Shown here piece by piece: positions 51,791 through 60,891 of a stretch of 64,000 nucleotides of DNA. The first letter of the stretch is position 1; each line of letters opens with the position of its first letter. The DNA comes from Vibrio tasmaniensis (GTDB taxonomy: Bacteria; Pseudomonadota; Gammaproteobacteria; Enterobacterales; Vibrionaceae), in assembly GCF_024347635.1 (NCBI RefSeq), contig NZ_AP025510.1:2604001-2668000 (forward strand), in the 5' to 3' direction. The notes beneath the pieces were generated by a model, which was not told where the DNA came from, ran no database searches, and was given only the letters and a program-made list of their open reading frames with translations. Position numbers and translations under genes: made by a program.

Positions 51791-52726
51791 CTAATTCTTT
51801 AGCTGAAGCAGCCACACCCTTGCGGCTTCAGCATCCAATTCTATTTGATTCTTTAATGCGTCGAACGACTCAAACTTTATCTCGTCGCGCAGTTTATGCA
51901 AAAGTCGCACTTCTAACTGTTTACCATATAAATTGGCTTTAAAGTCAAAAAAATGCACTTCTAATTGCTGCCTTACACCATTAACTGTTGGTCGTTGTCC
52001 AATATTAGCAACACCACCGACAGGAACACCGTCGATATCTAATGCTTCAACAACATACACTCCCGACACAGGAGAAACACAACGTTTTAATGGAATATTA
52101 GCGGTAGGGAAACCGATAGTTCTCCCTAGTTTACGACCATGAGAAACACGACCACTGATACTGTAGTCACGCCCAAGCATGGTAGCACTAGAAGCCAAGT
52201 CATTGGCCGCTAACGCATTTCGTATCTCAGTGCTGCTTACTCGTAATTGGTTTAAGCAATAGCTTTGGGTGCTCACCACCTCAAAACCATATTTTTCGCC
52301 CGCTTCTTTAAGCATAGCGAAACTACCTGTTCGGCCTTTGCCAAAGCAAAAGTCGTCACCAACCACCAAGAATTTCACACCAAGCTTATCAACCAAAAGA
52401 TCCTTAATGAACGCTTCCGCAGACAAGCTTGCAAAATACTGATTAAAATTCACACACAATAAACGACTGATATCTAGCTTGCTCAATTGCACGTACTTAT
52501 CTCGCAAGCGAGTTAAACGTGCTGGCGCCCGACCTTTAGCAAACAACTCCATAGGTTGCGGTTCAAACGTCATGACAACAGAAGGGAGTCCCAGTGCTGT
52601 AGCTTGTTTAGAAACCTGGCTCAGAACCTCTTGATGCCCTAAATGAACACCATCGAAGTTACCTATGGTTAATACACAGCCATGATGCTGTGCTTTAATA
52701 TTGTGTATACCTCGGATCAGTTCCAT
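51791..52726 (-). CDS. ribF: Bifunctional riboflavin kinase / FMN adenylyltransferase RibF
   Basis: Makes FMN and then FAD from riboflavin and ATP. Seen: an N-terminal nucleotidyl-transferase domain with GNFDGVHLGHQEV (about 22-34) and VVGDDFCFGKGRTGS, and a C-terminal riboflavin kinase domain with GRTIGFPTANIPL (about 202-214) and HFFDFKANLYGKQLEV. Length 311. First gene of the ribF-ileS-lspA block; no FMN riboswitch is seen upstream. Confidence 0.97.
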   Translation of the reverse strand: MELIRGIHNIKAQHHGCVLTIGNFDGVHLGHQEVLSQVSKQATALGLPSVVMTFEPQPMELFAKGRAPARLTRLRDKYVQLSKLDISRLLCVNFNQYFASLSAEAFIKDLLVDKLGVKFLVVGDDFCFGKGRTGSFAMLKEAGEKYGFEVVSTQSYCLNQLRVSSTEIRNALAANDLASSATMLGRDYSISGRVSHGRKLGRTIGFPTANIPLKRCVSPVSGVYVVEALDIDGVPVGGVANIGQRPTVNGVRQQLEVHFFDFKANLYGKQLEVRLLHKLRDEIKFESFDALKNQIELDAEAARVWLLQLKN

Positions 52727-52796
52727 TGTGATCAGCTAAAACCTGTTATTTGCATCATTTATTGTGTGAAACCGACGGATTATATACTAATCAGTA

Positions 52797-54359
52797 TTAA
52801 TCTGTCGCTGCTTTTAAATGTTTTACTCGGATACCTAAAACCAGTACCGACACAATATAAGCAAAGCCACCAAGTGCGATCAACCCTGTTAGCGTCAACG
52901 CTCTTTGGTTGAAACTCCAATCAAGCCACAACTGCATATTGTCTAGTTGCCATAAAATCACGCCAACCATCACAGTACCAGAGACCAATAATTTAAGGCT
53001 AAACAACAATGTAGTCTTGGTTAAACGATAAACACCCGCTATATGTAGACCACGATAAAGTAGACTCATGTTCACGAACGCAGATAACGCCGTTGCGATT
53101 GCCAAGCCAACATAACCATAGAAATAAGCGAAGATCGCGTTGAACACCATGTTAGTGACCATCGCGATAATGCCGTACTTCACAGGGGTTTTAGTATCTT
53201 GGCGAGAGTAATAGCCCGGAGCCAACACTTTAATCAACATGAAGTTAAGCAAGCCTGAAGCGTAAGCCACTAAAGACATGGAAGCCTGATTAACATCATG
53301 AGGAGAAAACTCACCACGCATAAACAACACCATCAGCATCGGCTTCGCTAAAATAATAAGACCTAACATCGCAGGAATGCCAAGCAGTAAAACCATGCGC
53401 ACGCCCCAGTCCATTGTATGCGCAAACCCTTCCCCTTGAGCATCAACGTGTTTACGCGACAAAGCAGGAAGAATAACCGTCGCGATGGCAATACCGAACA
53501 AACCGAGTGGGAATTCCAATAATCGATCTGAGTAATATAGCCAACTGATAGATCCGGTTGCTAGAAAGCTGGCAATGAAGGTATCGAACAACAAGTTGAT
53601 TTGGCTCACTGACACACCAAACAAGGCAGGGATCATTAGCGTGCGGATCTTAACGACACCGGGATCTCTCCAACCCCACTTCGGCTTAACCAACACCCCC
53701 GCTTTAATCAAGAAAGGCATTTGGAAAAGGAACTGGACTAAACCACCAAGAAACACACCGATGGCTAAGCCAATTTCGGGTTGCTCTAGATTAGGAGAGA
53801 TAAACCATGCAGAACCTATGATCATTACGTTCAGGAACACAGGTGTAAAAGAGGAAACGGCAAATTTACCTAATGTATTAAGAATGGCACCAGATAAAGC
53901 AACAAAGGTGATAAACCATAAATAAGGAAAGGTAATCTTGAGCATAAAGCTCGCCAGCTCAAATTTTGGTGCGGCTGGGCCATCATTTAACCAGTCGATA
54001 AACCAACCGGCGCCAAACATCGCTGTGATTACACCCGAGCCTAACACCCCGATCACGGTGACGATAGAAACTAGTACCCCGAGCGTACCCGACACTTTGG
54101 CAATTAAATCTCGCGTCTTATCTTTATCACCTGCGGCGTGATATTCTGTTAATACAGGAACAAACGCTTGAGAAAACGCACCTTCTGCAAAAAGTCGACG
54201 TAAGAAATTAGGAATTTTATTAGCGAAGAAAAATACGTCGGCACTCGCTCCTGCTCCCATCAAATTTGCTACTACGACATCACGTACTAGCCCCAACACT
54301 CGGGAAACAAAAGTCATTGCACTGACAATCAGGCCTGACTTTAATAGTCGTTTACTCAC
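52797..54359 (-). CDS. murJ: Lipid II flippase MurJ (MviN)
   Basis: MOP-superfamily flippase that moves lipid II across the inner membrane. Seen: about 14 hydrophobic helices over about 520 residues, the N-terminal TFVSRVLGLVRDVVVANLMG and the conserved FFFANKIPNFLRRLFAEGAF segment. GTG 54359 is the better start because AGAGG lies 5 nt upstream and the product then begins MSKRLLKSGL; the earlier in-frame GTG (54374) lacks a ribosome site. Divergent from rpsT. Confidence 0.95.
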   Translation of the reverse strand: MSKRLLKSGLIVSAMTFVSRVLGLVRDVVVANLMGAGASADVFFFANKIPNFLRRLFAEGAFSQAFVPVLTEYHAAGDKDKTRDLIAKVSGTLGVLVSIVTVIGVLGSGVITAMFGAGWFIDWLNDGPAAPKFELASFMLKITFPYLWFITFVALSGAILNTLGKFAVSSFTPVFLNVMIIGSAWFISPNLEQPEIGLAIGVFLGGLVQFLFQMPFLIKAGVLVKPKWGWRDPGVVKIRTLMIPALFGVSVSQINLLFDTFIASFLATGSISWLYYSDRLLEFPLGLFGIAIATVILPALSRKHVDAQGEGFAHTMDWGVRMVLLLGIPAMLGLIILAKPMLMVLFMRGEFSPHDVNQASMSLVAYASGLLNFMLIKVLAPGYYSRQDTKTPVKYGIIAMVTNMVFNAIFAYFYGYVGLAIATALSAFVNMSLLYRGLHIAGVYRLTKTTLLFSLKLLVSGTVMVGVILWQLDNMQLWLDWSFNQRALTLTGLIALGGFAYIVSVLVLGIRVKHLKAATD

Positions 54360-54454
54360 ACAAACCTCTGACACTGGTTGATTACTTTCAAGCGAGGATA
54401 AATACTATCCTGTCCTAAGAAGCATATTTATTAGCATTGGTCTAAAAATGCTGT

Positions 54455-54563
54455 TAGAATCCCCGCCATCTTAACCGCGATGACCTTTCCATACCAAAGT
54501 TTGTTTGGCTACGATTGGTTTTTGCACAAATCATTTGACAATTAAGCGCCTATGAGGGATAGT
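54455..54563 (+). promoter_or_regulatory. rpsT promoters (two candidates)
   Basis: P2-like: TTGACA (54535-54540), 17-bp spacer, GATAGT (54558-54563), then GC-rich CCTCGCCC. Further upstream TAGAAT (54455-54460) before CCCCGCC may be P1, with only a weak -35. GC-rich discriminators are typical of growth-rate-controlled ribosomal promoters. Confidence 0.6.
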
Positions 54564-54609
54564 CCTCGCCCTTAAATTGTCACCGAACTAAGTTTTTGGG
54601 AGTTAGACC

Positions 54610-54870
54610 TTGGCAAACAGTAAATCTGCTAAGAAGCGCGCTATCCAAGCTGAGAAACGTCGCCAGCACAATGCTAGCCGTCGTTCTATGATGCGCACTT
54701 ACATGAAAAAAACTATTGCAGCTATTGAAGCTGGCAATAAAGAAGCTGCAACTGCTGCTCTTGTAGAAGTTACACCTCTTCTAGACCGCATGGCGACTAA
54801 AGGCCTTATTCATAAGAATAAAGCTGCACGTCATAAGTCTCGTTTCGCTGCTGCAATCAAAGCTCTTTAA
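54610..54870 (+). CDS. rpsT: 30S ribosomal protein S20
   Basis: Small ribosomal protein binding 16S rRNA. 86 residues. Seen: the highly conserved [20 protein letters not shown], long basic helices and the [16 protein letters not shown] core. The start codon is TTG at 54610 with GGGAG about 9 nt upstream; a UUG start is also used by E. coli rpsT, where it supports translational autocontrol. Divergent from murJ; own terminator. Confidence 0.98.
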   Translation: MANSKSAKKRAIQAEKRRQHNASRRSMMRTYMKKTIAAIEAGNKEAATAALVEVTPLLDRMATKGLIHKNKAARHKSRFAAAIKAL

Positions 54871-54895
54871 TAGAAATTTGATTACAACGCAAAAC

Positions 54896-54926
54896 GAAAA
54901 AAACCGGCCTCGGCCGGTTTTTTTAT
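54896..54926 (+). terminator. rpsT terminator
   Basis: Perfect stem AAAAAACCGGCC/GGCCGGTTTTTT with a 2-4 nt loop, extended T run. Confidence 0.93.
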
Positions 54927-55175
54927 ATCTAAATTTTGAGTAACACAGCGATTTTTCTGGCTGCTGGGTATTTTATCAACTGACAAGCACTTGTTTACTA
55001 AAAGCCATTTCGCTTACCAATAGACAACTAAGCAAGTAAAAACACACAACTAGAAAAAAGCAGACAAGAAAAAAGATAGATAGATAGGTAGTCACTAACG
55101 TTAGGCGTGAATGACTGACACTTCCTTGTATCAGCCTTATCCCTGAGAAGAAATCACTTTCCCACCAGCAATAAA
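54927..55175. other. Gap between rpsT and hlyU
   Basis: AT-rich. Holds a short microsatellite-like AGATAGATAGATAGG (about 55075-55089). I see no gene, no tRNA and no strong hairpin; a small TAACGTTA palindrome lies near 55097. Confidence 0.5.
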
Positions 55176-55469
55176 CTACTTGCAGTACATACCATGCAGT
55201 AGGTTAATCATCGCTTTTACTTCTTCACTGCTCAATGTGTAATACACTGTTTGAGCTTCTTTGCGAGTTTCGACCAAACCATCTCTTCTCAACCAAGCAA
55301 GATGTTGAGATAAAGCAGATTGACTCAATTCCAACTTGCCACACAACTCCCCAACCGACAGCTCAGTACCATGCAATAGGCACAGAATCTGTAAGCGACG
55401 CTCATTGGCCATAGCTTTGAGTAGAATCACAGCTTGTGCTGAATTCTTCTCCATCTCTTTCAAGTTCAT
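55176..55469 (-). CDS. hlyU: ArsR-family regulator HlyU
   Basis: 97-residue winged-helix regulator; in pathogenic Vibrio HlyU activates haemolysin/RTX genes by relieving H-NS silencing. Seen: the near-invariant MANERRLQILC, the recognition helix LSQSALSQHLAWLRRDGLV and the C-terminal HGMYCK. Cys30 and Cys96 sit exactly where Cys38 and Cys104 of V. cholerae HlyU fall after allowing for its eight-residue longer N-terminus; these form the redox switch. There is no ArsR metal box. AGGGAG precedes the ATG. No RTX or haemolysin genes are in this window. Confidence 0.9.
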   Translation of the reverse strand: MNLKEMEKNSAQAVILLKAMANERRLQILCLLHGTELSVGELCGKLELSQSALSQHLAWLRRDGLVETRKEAQTVYYTLSSEEVKAMINLLHGMYCK

Positions 55470-55569
55470 AGTTTGGCTCCCTACAACCTTTAAGCCAAGT
55501 TCGGGCTATCAGTATTTCCGGCAAATTATGAAGTCATGATAATCGATATCAATTCATTAACAAACAAGC

Positions 55570-56460
55570 TCACTCGAACAATTTGCTAAAATCTGCGTCA
55601 CATACATTTTTTACTGCTGGATGTTGGATCATCCTCTCAGCAAATATGACGTAGTACTCCTCTTTTAACTCTTCAATGCCACCCAACAATTGCAGTGAGG
55701 TATCCTCCTCAACCTCCGACATATAAAGCGTAGGCGCTAAGAAAATTGCATCATGGTGGTAACGAGCGAAAGCCTTCATCAATGCCGCGTCATCAAACTC
55801 ACCCAAAATATCAGGCTTAAGTCCTTGCCTATCAAACCACTGCAGTACTTTCCTCCCCATAGAAGTTCGACTTCCGGGAATTAGAAGCTTCCTTTGTTCT
55901 AACACGGCTGGAAAACTAATCCCTTCGACTTTGCCTGAACAGAAAAAACTCATGCCACTCTCACCAAGTTTCTTACTAAACAGGCCTGGGCTTTGACTAG
56001 AATCCACCGGACAGTCGGAAAGAATCATATCGAGCTTATGCTGAGAGAGTTGTTCGAGTAGCATTTCATGGGTCGACTCAAAACAGCGTAAATGAATACT
56101 GTTATCTGGTGGAATGGTCGACATCAAAATCTTGCTGACAAGCCTTTTAGACAATGCATCTGCCACACCAACATCAAACAGAATATTGGAGTGCTGGCTG
56201 TAATTCACGATATCCAACATCTCGTAACTCAGGCCAAACATACGGTCAGCGTACTTAAAGACCAGCTGCCCAAGCTCTGTAGGCTCAACACTGCGGCCAT
56301 TGCGCTTGGTCAACTTGCCATCCATACGCTCTTCTAAGGCTTTTATTTGACCAGTTACCGTTTGTGGTGTTAGGAATAGGGCTTCTGCAGCTTTGGTAAC
56401 AGAGCCTTGCTTGCAAACCATCCAGAAGTAATAAAGGTGGTTATAGTTGAGGTGCGACAT
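55570..56460 (-). CDS. nhaR: LysR-family regulator NhaR
   Basis: 296-residue LysR regulator. Seen: an N-terminal winged HTH ([38 protein letters not shown]), the effector domain from about 90 on, with the NhaR-like C-terminus ([20 protein letters not shown]). NhaR activates the Na+/H+ antiporter gene nhaA with sodium in E. coli; nhaA is not adjacent here. It is divergent from nptA, a sodium-coupled transporter, so a sodium-linked role is a reasonable guess. Confidence 0.88.
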   Translation of the reverse strand: MSHLNYNHLYYFWMVCKQGSVTKAAEALFLTPQTVTGQIKALEERMDGKLTKRNGRSVEPTELGQLVFKYADRMFGLSYEMLDIVNYSQHSNILFDVGVADALSKRLVSKILMSTIPPDNSIHLRCFESTHEMLLEQLSQHKLDMILSDCPVDSSQSPGLFSKKLGESGMSFFCSGKVEGISFPAVLEQRKLLIPGSRTSMGRKVLQWFDRQGLKPDILGEFDDAALMKAFARYHHDAIFLAPTLYMSEVEEDTSLQLLGGIEELKEEYYVIFAERMIQHPAVKNVCDADFSKLFE

Positions 56461-56848
56461 AAGTGTGCCGTAATAAAGAGTAGATGACCTGTTATATCAA
56501 ATATGACACCACCGCTCAACAAACTCGGAAAAACCAGACTTAACTAAGCATTACTACTTATTTTTACGAAGTGTCTGATTTCATAATGTAATATTTCAGC
56601 GATTATTTTCAATTTTTCTCTAACTTTTAAGATCTATATCACCCATTAAAAACAAGAATAAAATCAAATAAAAACAATCACTTAAACACACTCCATTTCA
56701 AGAGTTAATATTTAAAGGGCAAATCATCACAAAAAAGTCTCACCTAAACCAAAATGTAATATTACTGAAATATTTGTTCTCTAACATCACGCTCAGATTA
56801 AACAAACAGACCAAACACAGACTAAAGCGGTCCAATGGAGAAAACATT
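56461..56848. other. nhaR-nptA intergenic region with repeated AATGTAATATT
   Basis: The 11-mer AATGTAATATT occurs at 56585 and 56753; the second copy is part of an AATATT-ACTG-AAATATT near-palindrome and lies 86 bp from the nptA start. Both could be operator sites of a regulator of this divergent pair (NhaR itself is a candidate). The rest is AT-rich promoter sequence. Confidence 0.4.
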
Positions 56849-57994
56849 ATGAACCAAGCTACTACTGCAGCAGCGCCTATCTCGAGCACAACTCGTTGGC
56901 TACGCTGGGCTAACTTGGCATTCATGCTTTACCTACTATTACTTTCAGTTTCAATGGTTGGTACAGGCTTCAAATGGGCAACAGGCGAGCAAGCAAAGGT
57001 TCTTTTCGAATTTGCTTCACACCCAGTTGCAGGCTTAATGATTGGTTTAGTGGCAACAGCACTTATTCAATCATCAAGTACAGTTACTTCAATTATCGTT
57101 GGCCTTGTGGCAGGTGGTTTACCTGTTGAGCTAGCAATCCCTATGATCATGGGTGCAAACATTGGTACTACAGTAACCAATACACTAGTTAGCCTTGGTC
57201 ATGTTCGTTGTAAAGAAGAGTTCAAACGTGCATTCGCAAGTGCGACTATTCACGACTTCTTTAACCTATTAGCCGTTGCTATCTTCCTACCACTAGAGAT
57301 GGCGTTTGGTATTTTAGAGAAAATTTCTCACTGGTTGGTATCACCGATGCTAGCAACAGGTGATATGAGCATGGGTGGTCTTAACTTCATCAAGCCAATT
57401 ACTAAACCTGTGGTCAGTGCGATTAAAGAACCACTATCAACGTTTGGCGACACTGTTGGTGGGGTTATGCTTATCGTTCTAGGTATCGCGACTATCTTCG
57501 TAGCTATCACGGTAATGGGTAAGCTAATGAAGAGCCTAATGGTTGGCCGTGCTCGTGAGATTCTAAAGAACGCAATCGGTCGTGGTCCTATCCACGGTAT
57601 CGCTTCTGGCTCTATCGTGACTATCCTTGTTCAGTCTTCTTCAACGACAACAAGCTTGATGGTTCCACTAGTTGGTTCAGGTGTTCTTAAAGTACGTGAC
57701 GTTTACCCATTCACTTTGGGTGCAAACATCGGTACGTGTATTACCGCGCTATTAGCAGCGACAGCAGTATCTGGTGAGTTCGCAGTATTCGCACTACAGA
57801 TTGCTCTAGTACACTTGGTGTTCAACATCATGGCAACGGTATTCATCTTTGGTATTCCGTTCCTACGTGAACTTCCAGTGAAAGCAGCTGACATCATTTC
57901 AGACATGGCAGTGAAAAACAAAGCTGTAGTAGCTGGTTATCTTGTTGCTGTATTCCTTGTACTGCCGGGTAGCGTGTTAGCACTAACGGCTTAA
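56849..57994 (+). CDS. nptA: Na+/phosphate symporter NptA
   Basis: NptA-type Na/Pi-cotransporter (PF02690 type) with two inverted Na_Pi_cotrans repeats. Start ATG 56849 has GGAG well placed; frames open upstream lack a site. 381 residues. Seen: paired QSSS motifs, LIQSSSTVTSIIVGLV (about 75-90) and ILVQSSSTTTSLMVPL (about 260-275), each followed by a MGANIGTTVTN / LGANIGTCITA segment that forms the ion/phosphate path. It imports phosphate with sodium, complementing the Pst-type system; no Pho box was found in front of it. Confidence 0.92.
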   Translation: MNQATTAAAPISSTTRWLRWANLAFMLYLLLLSVSMVGTGFKWATGEQAKVLFEFASHPVAGLMIGLVATALIQSSSTVTSIIVGLVAGGLPVELAIPMIMGANIGTTVTNTLVSLGHVRCKEEFKRAFASATIHDFFNLLAVAIFLPLEMAFGILEKISHWLVSPMLATGDMSMGGLNFIKPITKPVVSAIKEPLSTFGDTVGGVMLIVLGIATIFVAITVMGKLMKSLMVGRAREILKNAIGRGPIHGIASGSIVTILVQSSSTTTSLMVPLVGSGVLKVRDVYPFTLGANIGTCITALLAATAVSGEFAVFALQIALVHLVFNIMATVFIFGIPFLRELPVKAADIISDMAVKNKAVVAGYLVAVFLVLPGSVLALTA

Positions 57995-58033
57995 TAATTA
58001 GATAGCTTAACCGCTAAGACACATCGCTTATAG

Positions 58034-58070
58034 CAAAGCCCGCAACCTCCTAGGTTGCGGGCTTTTTCTT
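58034..58070 (+). terminator. nptA terminator
   Basis: Stem AAAGCCCGCAACCT/AGGTTGCGGGCTTT with a short loop, followed by TTCTTTT. Confidence 0.92.
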
Positions 58071-58151
58071 TTAAGAGCAGATGAGGGAAGCAAAAGAAGA
58101 TGTGGGATTCGAGTAGCGAGTACGAAAAGCAAAAGCAAAAGCAGATAAAAA

Positions 58152-58253
58152 CCGTTATTCCCTACAGCGAGGCACGAGCGTGATAAGGAATATCACAAAC
58201 ACACCACGAAAGAGATTCCCTACTCCCTCCTTCGTCAGTCTAGGGAGTGACGA
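58152..58253. repeat. Pair of inverted intergenic repeats, nptA-thyA gap
   Basis: Copy A (58152-58194): CGTTATTCCCTA...AAGGAATATC. Copy B (58212-58253) on the other strand: CGTCACTCCCTA...TAGGGAATCTC. They share the outer bases and an inner palindromic tendency. Similar elements (beginning CCGTCATTCCC or AGATTCCC) are frequent between Vibrio genes, as I recall. No coding potential. Confidence 0.6.
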
Positions 58254-58301
58254 CATCTCATGCTCTTCGCATCTCGATTACTCGTCACTACAACTTGGAT
58301 A

Positions 58302-58330
58302 CAAAAAAGACTGCACAGTGGCAGCCTTTC
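58302..58330 (-). terminator. thyA terminator
   Basis: Leftward stem AAGGCTGC/GCAGTCTT (one G-T) with a CACTGT-like loop, then TTTTTT. Confidence 0.8.
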
Positions 58331-58351
58331 GATCAAACAAAGCGGATTAGA

Positions 58352-59203
58352 TTAAACCGAGAATGGGTACTTAATCGCTTCATGACATTCGTAACCTTCA
58401 ACCCAGAAGTCATCCATCGTTACCCATGTTTCCAAATCTTCTAGAGACTTAATCTCCGGGTTGATATGGAATGTTGGGCCAGCTAACGGCTCACGCTTCA
58501 ACTGAACATCGCGCATTGGTGCAAGTTGATCTTCGTAAATATGAGCATTCACCAGCTTGTGGTAAGCCACACCCGCTTTCTTGCCTGTGATCTGCGCCAT
58601 AATAGCGAGGAACACATACACTTGAACCATATTGAAATTCAGACCTAAAGGCACATCACAAGAGCGCTGAGTACTGTTTAGGTACAGAGTGTCACCAAGT
58701 AGAGAGAAGTGGTGGCTGTACATACACGGACGCAAACATCCCATGTGGAACTCACCTGGATTGTAGAAGTTTAAGATCTCGCCGCGGTCATCAATACCGT
58801 TCGTTAGATCATCAACAATCTTCTTCAGTTGGTCGATATGACCGCCGTCAGGTTTTGCCCATGCACGTCCTTGAACGCCATAAACACGACCCATGTCATC
58901 TTCACCCTTACGGTAAGGGTTATTCAGCCATGCCTCGTTCAAGTTTGAATTCGCATCCCAGGTTTTAGTCCCTAGCTTGCGAAAATCTTCAGCATTGTCG
59001 TAACCACGGATATAACCAAGCAGTTCAGCAACTGCGGCTTTCCAAAAGCTTTTACGTGTTGTTACCAGTGGGAATTGGTTATTACCAACATCATATTCAA
59101 GGTCAGCATTGATCACGGTTAGGCAGCGCTTGCCCGTGCGTTCATTTTCAATCCAAGTACCGTCATCAACGATACGCTGACAGAGATCTAAATACTGTTT
59201 CAC
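58352..59203 (-). CDS. thyA: Thymidylate synthase ThyA
   Basis: Converts dUMP to dTMP with methylene-tetrahydrofolate. 283 residues, the variant slightly longer than E. coli ThyA (264). Seen: [31 protein letters not shown], the catalytic Cys160 in [13 protein letters not shown], the dUMP-binding [20 protein letters not shown] split here for length, and the C-terminal PFSV rather than the common xPVAI. It follows lgt by 9 bp; lgt-thyA is also an operon in E. coli. Confidence 0.95.
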   Translation of the reverse strand: MKQYLDLCQRIVDDGTWIENERTGKRCLTVINADLEYDVGNNQFPLVTTRKSFWKAAVAELLGYIRGYDNAEDFRKLGTKTWDANSNLNEAWLNNPYRKGEDDMGRVYGVQGRAWAKPDGGHIDQLKKIVDDLTNGIDDRGEILNFYNPGEFHMGCLRPCMYSHHFSLLGDTLYLNSTQRSCDVPLGLNFNMVQVYVFLAIMAQITGKKAGVAYHKLVNAHIYEDQLAPMRDVQLKREPLAGPTFHINPEIKSLEDLETWVTMDDFWVEGYECHEAIKYPFSV

Positions 59204-59212
59204 ACCAATTCC

Positions 59213-60034
59213 TTACTTCGTTTGTTGTGGTAATTCGTCTTTGTAGTGACCACGCTTGTATGCCCAAACCATCATCAGCACACCGATGATAACCATTGGC
59301 AGTGACAAAATTTGTCCCATAGAGATAAATCCACCGAACAAACCTAGGTGAGCATCAGGTTCACGTACGTATTCTACTAAGAAGCGGAATGTACCATATC
59401 CTGCTAGGAATAACCCTGATACAGAACCAAGAGGACGTGGCTTTTTGATAAACCAGTTCAAGATGAAGAACAGCACAATACCTTCAAGCGCCATCTCATA
59501 AAGTTGAGATGGGTGACGAGGAAGTGGTCCACCGTTAGGGAAGACAATTGCCCATGGCACATCAGTCACACGGCCCCAAAGCTCACTGTTCATGAAGTTA
59601 CCTAAACGACCCATGCCCAAACCAAATGGAACCAATGGAGCGATCATGTCTGCCACACCAAAGAAGGTTCGACCGTTCTTTTTCGCATACCAAAACATCG
59701 CAGTGATAACACCAAGCAAACCACCATGGAAAGACATACCACCCGTCCATACCTTAAAGAGGTAAAGAGGGTCGGCTAGGAAAAGGTCAAAGTTATAGAA
59801 AAGTACGTAGCCAATACGACCACCCAGCACCACACCTAGAAAGCCTGCAAACAGCAAATCTGATACTTGCTCTCGAGTCCAACCACTATCAGGTTGATCT
59901 GCTCGGCGATTTGCTAGCCAAAGAGCAAAAATAAAGCCAACAAGGTACATTAAGCCGTACCAGCGAACTGAGATTGGTCCTAGTTCAATAAGAACAGGAT
60001 CGATATTTGGGAATTCGATAAAACCCTGAGACAT
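59213..60034 (-). CDS. lgt: Prolipoprotein diacylglyceryl transferase Lgt
   Basis: First step of lipoprotein maturation, ahead of LspA. About seven membrane helices over 273 residues. Seen: the Lgt signature [14 protein letters not shown] (about 140-153), [20 protein letters not shown] and [19 protein letters not shown] 60034 has GAGAG upstream and gives the family N-terminus [14 protein letters not shown]; an in-frame TTG 27 bp upstream is less likely. Upstream of thyA by 9 bp. Confidence 0.96.
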   Translation of the reverse strand: MSQGFIEFPNIDPVLIELGPISVRWYGLMYLVGFIFALWLANRRADQPDSGWTREQVSDLLFAGFLGVVLGGRIGYVLFYNFDLFLADPLYLFKVWTGGMSFHGGLLGVITAMFWYAKKNGRTFFGVADMIAPLVPFGLGMGRLGNFMNSELWGRVTDVPWAIVFPNGGPLPRHPSQLYEMALEGIVLFFILNWFIKKPRPLGSVSGLFLAGYGTFRFLVEYVREPDAHLGLFGGFISMGQILSLPMVIIGVLMMVWAYKRGHYKDELPQQTK

Positions 60035-60091
60035 ACTTGGCTCTCTATCTAAATTGATCAACGGTTAGCTCAATAACTAACAGAAAAGACA

Positions 60092-60883
60092 CTACAGCAG
60101 CATTGTCGCTGCTATAAACATTAAAAATACCGCAAAAAATTTCTTCAGCACAGGGGTTGGCAGTTGAGTGGCCAGTTTCGCCCCCACTCGAGTAGTTAGG
60201 ACTGAAGTACAAGATATTGCGATCAAAGCCGGCAGATAAACATAACCTAAGCTATACACAGGGAGATCATCGACAGAAGATCCATGCCAAATGAAACCTA
60301 GCATTCCCGAAATCGCGATAACACAACCGCATACCGAAGATGAGCCTACGGCTTTACGCATTTCCACACCGTGATGATTAAGGAAAGGTACCGATAAAGA
60401 CCCACCGCCAATGCCCGCTAAACTTGATACCAAACCAATACCGCCACCACACAACACGGTTTTAGCTGAACCCGGCATCGACTTTTGGCTCTTAGAGCGA
60501 ATAGACAACAGCATTTGCAACGCCAATACCAAGACAATCACACCAAAGACTTTTGGTAAGTATTGAGCTGGAATCACATCGGCCACGAAAGAACCAAGGA
60601 AACCACCTATCACGACACCTGGTATCAACCATTTAACGACAAATATCTCTACGTTACCCAATTTTAAATGGTTAATCGCAGACGATCCTGACGTAACGAT
60701 GATGGTTGATAGCGAAGTAGCCAATGCCATTTGCATCGCAAACTCTTGAGGAATACCTGCTTTAGGAAGTAAAAACAGTAAGGCAGGAACCACCAGCAAA
60801 CCACCACCAATGCCTAGCAAGCCAGCTAAAACACCAACAATAGCACCAAGGCCAGCTAGCAAGCCTATCAGTTCATATGACAC
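60092..60883 (-). CDS. TauE/SafE-family membrane permease
   Basis: 263-residue TauE/SafE (UPF0721) protein, about eight membrane helices. Seen: LGIGGGLLVVPALLFLLPK near the N-terminus and the repeated SSLAGIGGGSLSVPFLNHHG in the second half, the paired family motifs. Family members export sulphur-organic anions, but the substrate here is unknown. It lies 8 bp after ptsP and 57 bp before lgt in one leftward run. Confidence 0.88.
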   Translation of the reverse strand: MSYELIGLLAGLGAIVGVLAGLLGIGGGLLVVPALLFLLPKAGIPQEFAMQMALATSLSTIIVTSGSSAINHLKLGNVEIFVVKWLIPGVVIGGFLGSFVADVIPAQYLPKVFGVIVLVLALQMLLSIRSKSQKSMPGSAKTVLCGGGIGLVSSLAGIGGGSLSVPFLNHHGVEMRKAVGSSSVCGCVIAISGMLGFIWHGSSVDDLPVYSLGYVYLPALIAISCTSVLTTRVGAKLATQLPTPVLKKFFAVFLMFIAATMLL

Positions 60884-60891
60884 GTTAAATC

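Noticed and set aside
52727..52796. FMN riboswitch before ribF or in the murJ-ribF gap
   Set aside because: The gap is only 70 bp and lacks the conserved AGGGGCA-type RFN segments.
56774..56848. 25-codon N-terminal extension of nptA
   Set aside because: No ribosome site at 56774 and a basic, non-family sequence; GGAG precedes ATG 56849.
58247..58444. 65-codon frame on the plus strand before thyA
   Set aside because: It overlaps the thyA terminator and the antisense of thyA's C-terminus, and starts inside the inverted repeat.
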